Positions 7,078 through 13,885 of a stretch of DNA of 64,000 nucleotides are shown here, piece after piece. Location: positions 4,650,001-4,714,000 of the forward strand of contig NZ_CP107799.1 in the NCBI RefSeq assembly GCF_041431135.1. Reading direction: 5' to 3'. Positions within the stretch are counted from its first letter, which is position 1. The number at the start of each line of letters is the position of its first letter. Origin of the DNA: Streptomyces sp. NBC_00554 (GTDB lineage: Bacteria > Actinomycetota > Actinomycetes > Streptomycetales > Streptomycetaceae). Made by a program: the position numbers and the translations under genes. Under the pieces are notes generated by a model. That model worked only from the letters and a program-made list of their open reading frames with translations. It was not told the origin of the DNA and did no database searches.

Positions 7078-9174
7078 TCAGTCGGGCCGCGCGGGGGACC
7101 CGAGGTAGAGCCACCCTCGCATCTTCCGCGCATACGCGGAGTCACCGAGCGCCTGCATAGTGTCCTCAAGGACCGCCGGTGCCAGTGCGTCGGCCTGCGC
7201 GCCCTCTCCGGCCGACCGGAGGAGCATCACGTGGATGGCACGAGCCACCAGTGTCATCACGTGGGATCTGCCGTAGATCATCCCGAACCCGGCGACAGCC
7301 TCCTCGATCAGCAGGGCGGCCTCGTCGAAGTCACCCGCCTCCCGCCGTGTGTAGAACAGTTCCATTCTGAGGTGGACAACGGTCGGATGGCCTTTCCCCA
7401 ACGTTGTGATCGCGTCGGCGAGTTGGCTCTCAAGGGAACGAACGGAAGCCTCGCCGCCTTGTTCCGAGCCCAGTTCCCGACGGAGTCTGTGCAGCAGCAG
7501 ACGGGCATTGTGGGTCCCCGGGTGGTCATCGCCCAGCGCACGTGCCGCAGCTTCGGCGTTCTCGCGTGCGAGTGTCAGCGCGCGCTCCCCATCGCCTGTC
7601 TTCTCCAGCACATCGGCCAACAGGCCACGAGTCTGGAACACCTTCGGATGATCGGCCCCCAGCGCACGCTCGGTGTCCGCCAGAATCTGCTCGTAGAGGA
7701 CGAGGGCCAGGTCGAATCTCTCCACACCCTGATATCCCACGGCCAGCCGGCTGCGGGCCAGGCGCACCTTCTCGTGGTCCGGGCCCCAGACAAGCAGAGC
7801 AGCGGTGACCGCGCGCTTGCCCAGCGCCAACCCGCGTTCGAAATGGCCGTCCCTCGCGTACTGCGACGCCGCCTCGCCGTAGAGCTCCGCCATCTCGGCC
7901 GTGTCCGTCTCCGGTGCGGTTCTCGACGCCAAAGCCTCGACATGCGCCGCCCAGACACGGTGGGCGTCCTCCCATTCGCCGTCCTCGTCGGTCGCCGTCT
8001 CCAACTCCAGAAGTAGCCGCACGGCGATCTCGCGCCCAACCTCGACACGCCTGGGATCCGGGCGCGGACCAGCACGCTCCGGCGTACGGGCCACCGCCTG
8101 CACCAACCGGTGCACCGAGATCGTGTTACCACGCAGAGTGATCATGCTGTGGGCCGCGAGGCGCCGGATCGCCTCGGTGATCTCCGGCGGGCTCCCGAGG
8201 AACTCCAGGTACGTACGCGGAATTCCGTCCGGCGCCCACCAGCCGGTGGCCTCCAGGATCATCTGGGCCGCCGGGGTGTCGGCAAGCCGCGTCAGCGTCA
8301 CGTTCCAGACCCGGGCCACCGTCCGCTCCGCGTCACCGCCTTCCGCCGTGGCCGCGTACATGTCCGCCGGATAACTGGCCAGCAGCGTCAGGTACTTGCG
8401 CGGGCCGATCCCCGCTTCCCGACAGTACGCGGCGGCCTGGTCGACCGCCAGCGGCAGGTACCCCAACTCGCGGCACAGCTCCTCGACGCCGCCGCTCTGC
8501 CCCGGACAGACCTTCGTGAACAGCTCGACCGCCTCCGCCGGTTCGAGCACGTCCAGGTCCAGTGGCTCGGCGATCCCCCGCCAACTCGTCGCGCCCCGGC
8601 GGGTGGTGATCAGGAAGCGGCCACCCGGCGCCCGCGCGAGGAGGTGCCGGATGTCGGCGGGGTCGGAGACGTTGTCGAGGACGAGCAGCCAGCCGTCGTT
8701 GGCGGACAGCCACTGGAGCGTACGTTCGCGGAAGGCGTCCTCGGACAGGACGTCGACCAGGGCGGGCTGAAGCGCACGGCCGAGAGCGGCGAGGCCCGCG
8801 TCCACACCGGTCCGGGACTCGGCGGTGATCCACCAGACCGGGTTGAAGTCCACCGCCCGGCCGATCGCCCAGTGCGCGGCCAACGTCGACTTCCCGATCC
8901 CGCCCAGCCCGTGCACGGCGTGCACGACCACACCGCCGGGCTCGCCGAACGCCCCGTCCAGCAGCGCGAGTTCGCGCCCACGTCCGACGAACTGCGCGCT
9001 GCGGTCGGGGACGTTGCGCACCGGGAAGGTGCAGGGCCCCAGCGCGAACGCCTCCGGCGGCAGCATCGTCGCGTGCTCGGCCAGCGTGGCGAAGTCCCCG
9101 GTCGCCACCTGCCGGATGTTCCCGCCTGCGGCGACCGAGCGGTCTCCGGAGGCCTCCACCGACTCGCCGCTCAC
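7078..9174 (-). CDS. NB-ARC/TPR STAND NTPase with N-terminal Gly-rich signalling-like motif
   Basis: A 698-residue NLR-like protein. Residues 6-27 carry the motif VEASGDRSVAAGGNIRQVAT, also found twice in the upstream membrane protein. The NB-ARC module starts near VGRGREL (63): Walker A GLGGIGKST (89-97), Walker B LLVLDN (163-168), sensor FLITTRR (187-193), GLPL-like LGYLPLAVDQ (237-246), and a winged-helix segment ending ISVHRLVQAVART. From about 400 to the end are kinesin-light-chain-type TPRs (GADHPKVFQTRGLLADV, GDDHPGTHNARLLLHRL). Such proteins sense a ligand by their repeats and oligomerise on ATP to activate an effector. There is no enzymatic effector domain in the chain. An ATGA overlap with the membrane-protein gene implies stoichiometric coupling. 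Confidence 0.9.
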   Translation of the reverse strand: MSGESVEASGDRSVAAGGNIRQVATGDFATLAEHATMLPPEAFALGPCTFPVRNVPDRSAQFVGRGRELALLDGAFGEPGGVVVHAVHGLGGIGKSTLAAHWAIGRAVDFNPVWWITAESRTGVDAGLAALGRALQPALVDVLSEDAFRERTLQWLSANDGWLLVLDNVSDPADIRHLLARAPGGRFLITTRRGATSWRGIAEPLDLDVLEPAEAVELFTKVCPGQSGGVEELCRELGYLPLAVDQAAAYCREAGIGPRKYLTLLASYPADMYAATAEGGDAERTVARVWNVTLTRLADTPAAQMILEATGWWAPDGIPRTYLEFLGSPPEITEAIRRLAAHSMITLRGNTISVHRLVQAVARTPERAGPRPDPRRVEVGREIAVRLLLELETATDEDGEWEDAHRVWAAHVEALASRTAPETDTAEMAELYGEAASQYARDGHFERGLALGKRAVTAALLVWGPDHEKVRLARSRLAVGYQGVERFDLALVLYEQILADTERALGADHPKVFQTRGLLADVLEKTGDGERALTLARENAEAAARALGDDHPGTHNARLLLHRLRRELGSEQGGEASVRSLESQLADAITTLGKGHPTVVHLRMELFYTRREAGDFDEAALLIEEAVAGFGMIYGRSHVMTLVARAIHVMLLRSAGEGAQADALAPAVLEDTMQALGDSAYARKMRGWLYLGSPARPD

Positions 9175-9596
9175 GAGTCGCTCGTCGACGCGTTGCCGGT
9201 CGACGCGTTGCCGATGTCGCCGCCGGCGGCGATGGAGCGTTCGCCGGAGGCGGTGACGGTGCGGTTGGGGGGCGGCGGGGTCGAGGCGGGCATCGTCGGT
9301 GGAGCCGTGGCCGTGCTGCCGTCGCCTGTCGCCACCGATCCGATGTTCCCGCCCGCGGCGACGGACCGTTCACCGCTCGCGGTCACGGAGGACGCGGGTG
9401 CCGCGGGGGCCGACGACTGGGTGACCAGCACGTACAGCGTGAGCGCGAGCCCGATCAGCGCGGCGGCGCCTCCCGCCACGCTCGCCCATGGGTCCGCCGC
9501 GTCGACGTCGAGCAGGCCGCCGACGACCAGTCCGACGGCCCCCGCCGCACACAGCCCAATTCCGGTCCACAGCACTGTCTTTGGCCCCATACACAC
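9171..9596 (-). CDS. Two-helix membrane protein with two copies of the Gly-rich motif; candidate effector
   Basis: A 141-residue protein with hydrophobic helices at about 8-28 and 41-59, then a Pro/Ala/Ser linker and two copies of one motif: VTASGERSVAAGGNIGSVAT at 71-90 and VTASGERSIAAGGDIGNAST at 114-133. The coupled NB-ARC gene carries the same motif at its N-terminus. No catalytic domain is visible, so a pore-forming or anchoring role is plausible. ATG codons at 9596 and 9590 are both possible starts, neither with a strong ribosome site. Its role as effector of the NTPase is inferred from shared motif and gene coupling. Confidence 0.75.
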   Translation of the reverse strand: MCMGPKTVLWTGIGLCAAGAVGLVVGGLLDVDAADPWASVAGGAAALIGLALTLYVLVTQSSAPAAPASSVTASGERSVAAGGNIGSVATGDGSTATAPPTMPASTPPPPNRTVTASGERSIAAGGDIGNASTGNASTSDS

Positions 9597-9652
9597 ATCA
9601 TGGCGTGCCAGGGTGTCGATCGCGTGGACCCAATGCGAGGTGGTTGTCGGCT

Positions 9653-10387
9653 GTGGCAGGTCCCGAGTGGGCGGACAGTCTGCTGCTGGGCGGAATCGTG
9701 CTGCTGGGCTCCTCCGTCCAGTGGCTCACGGGAATGGGCTTCGCCCTGGTCGCCGTACCGGCGCTGGTACTCCTGCTCGGCCCTGCCCAGGGCGTCGTAC
9801 TCGCCAACTGCGCGGCCGGAGCCATCAGCATGGTCGGCCTCGCGGGCGGCTGGCGCCGGGTACGCCTGCGCGCCATGGTGCCGCTGTGCGTGGCAGCGGC
9901 GTGCACCGTACCCGCCGGCACCTGGCTGGCCCGACGACTCCCGGAACCCGTACTGCTCGCCTTCATGGGAGCGCTGGTGACGGCCGCCGTGACGCTGGTG
10001 ATGCGCGGCGCCCGAGTGCCTGCCCTACGCGGAGGCGGAGGCGCGGTGGCCGCAGGAGCCGTCGGCGGATTCATGAACTCGGCGGCGGGGGTCGGAGGTC
10101 CGCCACTGTCTCTGTACGCGGTCAACGCGGGCTGGACGGTACGGGAGTTCGTGCCGAACGCGATGTTCTACGGGGTGGTGGTGAACGTCTTCTCGGTCGC
10201 CGCGAACGGGATCCCCCGGCTCAGCGCGCCGGTCTGGGCGCTGGCGGTCACGGGGATGGTGGCGGGCGGCGTGATCGGCCGGGCACTTGCCCAGCGGGTA
10301 CCGGAGAAGCGGGCGCGGATGCTGGTGCTGGGGCTGGCGTTGGTCGGGGGGCTCACTACTTTGGGGAAGGGGTTGTGGGGGCTTTGA
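9653..10387 (+). CDS. TauE/SafE (TSUP) family membrane transporter
   Basis: A 244-residue integral membrane protein with about eight hydrophobic helices and the family's duplicated pattern: an N-terminal half starting LLLGGIVLLGSSVQWLTGMG and a second with GAVGGFMNSAAGVGGPPLSLY. Members export sulfite, sulfoacetate or related anions; the substrate here is unknown. I chose the GTG at 9653 (GAGGTGG about 9 nt upstream) because the frame extending to 9488 adds Arg/Pro-rich sequence antisense to the neighbouring membrane-protein gene. It is divergent from that gene and convergent with the Uma2-like gene 10 bp away. Confidence 0.88.
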   Translation: MAGPEWADSLLLGGIVLLGSSVQWLTGMGFALVAVPALVLLLGPAQGVVLANCAAGAISMVGLAGGWRRVRLRAMVPLCVAAACTVPAGTWLARRLPEPVLLAFMGALVTAAVTLVMRGARVPALRGGGGAVAAGAVGGFMNSAAGVGGPPLSLYAVNAGWTVREFVPNAMFYGVVVNVFSVAANGIPRLSAPVWALAVTGMVAGGVIGRALAQRVPEKRARMLVLGLALVGGLTTLGKGLWGL

Positions 10388-10397
10388 CTTCCGCCTC

Positions 10398-10976
10398 TCA
10401 GTCCGCGAACTCCTTGAGGGGCTCGGTATTCAGAGTGATGTTCACGGGGTCCGGAATTTTGACGGCGGCGCCGAAGGGCAACTTCTCCTCTCGCCGGTAG
10501 CGGCCATCCTCCGGCTGGTTGAACACCACAACCGAGCAATCGTCCCGGTCGATGAGGAGATACACGGGGATCCCGGCCGCTGCGTAGCCGTCGGGCTTCT
10601 CGACCCGGTCGCGCTGATTGGTGTCGGAGTCGTACGACGTGACCTCCACAGCCATCAGCACGGTATCCGCGTCGGACCACTCCCCGTGCCCCTTGAGGCT
10701 CCCCTTGGGTACCAGGATCCCGTCCGCACGGGCACGCCCCTTGCGGTAAGTCTCCGTCTTGAGGCCTCGCTCGGGATACAGCCGAAGGTCCGGACGCAAC
10801 TGCATGCACTGCTCCAAGAGCCACATGCAGATCTCACTGTGGTTGCCGTCCGGCACGGGCTTGACCTGGACCCTTCCATTGACGAATTCCAGCCGCACCG
10901 TCTCGGGGGCATGGCGTTCCAACTGCTCGAACTCCTCGACGGACATCTGAGGACCGTCTGCGGTCATGGGGGTCAT
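10398..10976 (-). CDS. Uma2 family protein (PD-(D/E)XK nuclease fold)
   Basis: A 192-residue protein of the Uma2/DUF820 family, a restriction-endonuclease-like fold common in actinobacteria and cyanobacteria. Fold residues visible: RLEFVNGRV (early strand), ARADGIL (Asp), VLMAVEVTS (Glu), then EKPDGYAAAGIPVYLLID. In vivo function of the family is largely unknown. I selected the ATG at 10976 because AAGGAGG lies 7 nt upstream; the open frame continues upstream only with Arg-rich noise. It sits between a transporter and an HTH-type gene in the accessory island. Confidence 0.9.
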   Translation of the reverse strand: MTPMTADGPQMSVEEFEQLERHAPETVRLEFVNGRVQVKPVPDGNHSEICMWLLEQCMQLRPDLRLYPERGLKTETYRKGRARADGILVPKGSLKGHGEWSDADTVLMAVEVTSYDSDTNQRDRVEKPDGYAAAGIPVYLLIDRDDCSVVVFNQPEDGRYRREEKLPFGAAVKIPDPVNITLNTEPLKEFAD

Positions 10977-11067
10977 GGCGTCGCCTCCTTGACTCCATGG
11001 TGCCCCGACCGGCACGTCCTGCACGCTCATACGCCGCCGCCCCCTCGTCCGTGCCGCTTCTCGACCG

Positions 11068-12150
11068 TCACGGCTTCCACCGCCTCGGCGGGAGGCCGTT
11101 CGCAATGCGGTCGCGGTTGTCGCGGTAGTGGTAGTGGACGCGGTCCTCGATCGGCACCGAGCGGAACGTGTCGGGCACGGGCCCGCCCGTACGGCGTTCC
11201 AGCTTCTGCTTGAGGAAGCGGGCCGTCGTGGTGCCCAGGTAAGCGATCTCCTCGAAACCCTTCTTGATCTCTTCCTCGGTCACGTCCGGCTCCGCATGGC
11301 ATTCCTCGCACACGCCGTTGATGATCTTCACCGTCCGCTCGTCGGCGTCGCAGGTGGCGCAGGCCATGAGCACGCGGGTCACGCGGGCGCGGAGGGGGCG
11401 GGTCTGTACGGCGTCGTTCTTCTTCGGGGGCATCTTGGTCTCCAGTCGGGTGCGGGCGAGTCCGCCCGGGTTGGTGATGGTGGGCGGCAGCCCGTCGGTC
11501 AGTGCGCGGGTCAGTTCGGCCGGGGTGGCGCCTCGTGACAGCCACTCGGCGGCGAGGGGTTCGAGCGCTCGGCACTCGGCTTCGGAGAGGGGCATACGGG
11601 GGTCCCCGGAGCGGAGTCGCGTGAGCGTGCGGTACGCGGCGCTGGGCTCGGGGGTCGGATCCGTCTCCGGGATCCCGTCGCTCTCACTCTCCGGCTCAGG
11701 GGCCGGGTCCTCCGCCCTCGCCAGGCCCGGCTGGTAGTCATGCGTCACGTCCCTGCCGTGGCGCTTGCGCGCGAACTCGGCCCACCACTGCGCCGACCTG
11801 GGCGTACGCGACCAGTACGTCCGCGTCACCCACCGCATCGACCTGTCCTCGACGGTGATGTGTTCCTTGATCCAGCGCAGGTGGCCGGCCCCGGTGAGGC
11901 TCTTGAGGGACGTACGGCAGGCCTGCTGGCCGTAGTGGGGGTGCTCGGCCGCGATGACCTTGTGGCCCATGGCGTGGCCGTCGTCGAGATGGTCGATGAA
12001 GACGGCGATCTCGGCGTCCCGGGGGAGCAGATGTGCGAAGTCCGGGTCCGCGTGCGGGTCTTCGTCACCCGTGGCGCGTTTTCCGTAGCCCGTATTGGCC
12101 ATGGGGTGCGCGGGGGACGGCAGGGCAGGGCTAGGCTGGGCGTAAGCCAC
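11068..12150 (-). CDS. Winged-helix-like protein with C-terminal zinc ribbon (hypothetical)
   Basis: A 360-residue protein. Residues about 36-125 (DAEIAVFIDHLDDGHAMGHK, then SLTGAGHLRWIKEHI and RWVTRTYWSR) resemble the HTH domain of a Streptomyces-specific family often labelled helix-turn-helix or MarR-like. After an acidic/proline linker comes a region with two CxxC pairs, CATC and CEEC, consistent with a small zinc ribbon. The N-terminus is uncertain: GTG at 12150 gives a low-complexity lead, and ATG at 12102 is an alternative; neither has a strong ribosome site. A role in DNA binding is inferred. An inverted repeat lies about 105 bp upstream. Confidence 0.75.
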   Translation of the reverse strand: MAYAQPSPALPSPAHPMANTGYGKRATGDEDPHADPDFAHLLPRDAEIAVFIDHLDDGHAMGHKVIAAEHPHYGQQACRTSLKSLTGAGHLRWIKEHITVEDRSMRWVTRTYWSRTPRSAQWWAEFARKRHGRDVTHDYQPGLARAEDPAPEPESESDGIPETDPTPEPSAAYRTLTRLRSGDPRMPLSEAECRALEPLAAEWLSRGATPAELTRALTDGLPPTITNPGGLARTRLETKMPPKKNDAVQTRPLRARVTRVLMACATCDADERTVKIINGVCEECHAEPDVTEEEIKKGFEEIAYLGTTTARFLKQKLERRTGGPVPDTFRSVPIEDRVHYHYRDNRDRIANGLPPRRWKP

Positions 12151-12253
12151 GATCGACTGCTTTCGATTCGTAGGTCAGGTCCCGGAGCCGGTGTTCGCAG
12201 CACCGACCGGGGCCGAACTATTTGCACGTTTGCCGCGAACCTAGAGCGGCTTT

Positions 12254-12283
12254 ACGTTCCGACGCAAGCTGATCACGGAACGT
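12254..12283. promoter_or_regulatory. Inverted repeat upstream of the HTH/zinc-ribbon gene
   Basis: ACGTTCCG and CGGAACGT are perfect 8-bp arms separated by 14 bp, in the 235-bp gap between the HTH/zinc-ribbon gene and the DUF397 gene. Symmetry and position suggest an operator for the downstream minus-strand gene. No recognised regulator motif matches. Confidence 0.35.
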
Positions 12284-12385
12284 CACTCTTACGAGTTACG
12301 CGCGCTCAACTCACGTACAGACTTGGTTGGTTGGGTTGCTTTCACCAGACCAGAACCAAGTGGTGAGGAGCTCGGGTCTCGGGGC

Positions 12386-12577
12386 TCAAGCTCCGGGCTG
12401 AGCTGCGGAGATGAACGCCCTCCAGGCGGTTGCGGAGACGGTCAGTTCGGGGCTCGCGGGGTTCTTGGAGTCTCGGATGTAGACGGTCACCTGGGGGGCG
12501 GGGAGGGCGACTTCAACGCAGGCACCGCCTTCGGAGTCGCTGTAGCTCGACTTGAACCACTTCAGCCCGTCGTTCAT
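12386..12577 (-). CDS. DUF397 domain protein
   Basis: A 63-residue protein with the family hallmarks WFKSSYSDSEGGACVEVA, VYIRDSKNP and AWRAFISA. DUF397 proteins are encoded beside XRE/DUF5753 regulators in streptomycetes (WhiJ-type pairs) and are thought to antagonise or modulate their partner. The ATG overlaps the TGA of the XRE reading frame (ATGA). Since that upstream frame now contains an amber stop, coupling to its translation may be lost, leaving this gene possibly poorly expressed. Confidence 0.92.
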   Translation of the reverse strand: MNDGLKWFKSSYSDSEGGACVEVALPAPQVTVYIRDSKNPASPELTVSATAWRAFISAAQPGA

Positions 12578-13389
12578 TGCTTCGCCACCATCCGCTCGAT
12601 GAAGTGCGCCGACTCTTCCGGGTCGAGGGCAATCGTGCGGATCATGCTAAGCCGTTCGATCTGCGCGCTCACGACATCCGGGTCGGCCGTCAGCTGGCTT
12701 GCCGACGGCGCCTCCGTATACGCGAGACGCTCGTGCTCCTTACTCTCCAGAAGCACCATCCCACCGAGGAGCGCGACGGCCCTGGCCCGCTCATAGGGCA
12801 GAACCTGAATCGTCACGTTGCGCAGCAGTTCTACCTGCAAGAGGTGGTGCAACTGCTCCATGTCCACGTAAGCGCCTCGCAGAGCCGCCTCGTACAGCAT
12901 GTAGCTGCACCCCACCAGCGGCTTCCGCGTGTGAATCTGCTGCCGTTCAACTCGTGCGCCGACCCGCTCTTGAATGGTGTCGTCGTCCAGCGGTGGGACA
13001 TGGTTGCCGATCAGTGACCGTGCGTACGACTTCGTTTGCAATGGACCTGGGATCAGCAGTGGCTCCTACCACCAGAGGTTGATCGCCTCTTTTTCGCGCT
13101 CCATGAAGTCCTGCGCCCGCGCCGGGAACTTCTCCCTCTGGAGGTACTCCTTGGCCGCGCTGAGCAGGCCCTCCGCTTGGCACAATTCGTCGGCCACGTC
13201 CAGCACACGTGGCGTCGGCATCCGTACACCCTGCTCCATGGACTTGATGGTGTCCGGGGAGTAGTTGGCGGCGGCACCCAGTTCCTCGCGGCTGATGTTC
13301 GCCTTCGTGCGCCAGCGTTTCATCTGGTTGCCGCTGTAGCGCCAGGTGCCCGGCGACGGTTGTGAGTTGGAGTTGTACTGGACTGACAC
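12574..13389 (-). pseudogene. WhiJ-like XRE/DUF5753 regulator interrupted by one in-frame amber codon
   Basis: A GTG at 13389 with GGAGG 8 nt upstream starts an XRE protein (WRYSGNQMKRWRTKANISRE, LGAAANYSPDTIKSMEQG). After 107 codons the frame reaches INLWW, then TAG at 13068-13066, then continues in the same frame EPLLIPGPLQTKSYAR through a complete DUF5753 domain to the stop at 12574. Family members normally read WWYEPLLIPG-like sequence here, so one base change turned Tyr (TAT/TAC) into TAG. The remainder is undamaged, suggesting a recent lesion, readthrough or a sequencing error. The gene pairs with the downstream DUF397 gene. Confidence 0.85.
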
Positions 13390-13473
13390 AGCGGCCACCT
13401 CCGACTGATACACCCCGGCGTGTATCCCCTCGGTCGCTACCGAGCGTAGCCTCGCGACCGCCACCGTGTGACC

Positions 13474-13881
13474 ATGACGAACGCAATCCCCCACTACCGC
13501 CCGAACTGGGTCCCCCTCGCCGGCCACCAACTCCGACTGTCCGGCGTTTACTTCGACGCGGTCCGTGTCCAGGGCGTACGCGGGGAACAGGTCGCCGCCG
13601 ACCTCATCGAGGCCGCCGATGGCGACGCGGGACCCGTCGTCTGCGAAGCGGTCGGCTTCCGATGGATGTACTTCCTGCTGGCGCCGGGGGCTGCGAGGGC
13701 CCACGAATGGCCGCTGGGGGTGCAGCGGTTCGGCGGGGCCGGGAGTCGTACGGTCACGTACATCGGGATCCCGGCGCTGGACGGGAACACGTGGCCGTTG
13801 CGGTGGTACAGCGAGCCGACGGTTACGACGCCGTTTGTGGATCCGGGGCAACTGCGTACAGTGCTGGGGCTGGTCCGGTAG
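13474..13881 (+). CDS. Conserved Streptomyces hypothetical protein
   Basis: A 135-residue soluble protein starting MTNAIPHYRPNWVPLAGHQL, with FDAVRVQGVRGEQVAADL, VVCEAVGFRWMYFLLAPG and IGIPALDGNTWPLRWYSEPT. It has no signal peptide or membrane segment and no enzyme motif I recognise. It is divergent from the XRE/DUF397 pair, a position where this type of protein is often found in streptomycetes (recollection). GTG at 13468 is an alternative start; neither has a clear ribosome site. It ends 4 bp before the convergent trypsin-NB-ARC-TPR gene. Confidence 0.75.
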   Translation: MTNAIPHYRPNWVPLAGHQLRLSGVYFDAVRVQGVRGEQVAADLIEAADGDAGPVVCEAVGFRWMYFLLAPGAARAHEWPLGVQRFGGAGSRTVTYIGIPALDGNTWPLRWYSEPTVTTPFVDPGQLRTVLGLVR

Positions 13882-13885
13882 CAGG

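Noticed and set aside
8110..10500. 796-codon plus-strand frame over the NB-ARC gene
   Set aside because: Antisense shadow; the minus-strand frame has all NB-ARC motifs. Only the transporter near its end is real, in another frame.
12574..13041. Independent 155-aa gene starting at TTG
   Set aside because: It is the C-terminal DUF5753 half of the XRE regulator in the same frame behind an amber codon; the TTG is an internal leucine codon.
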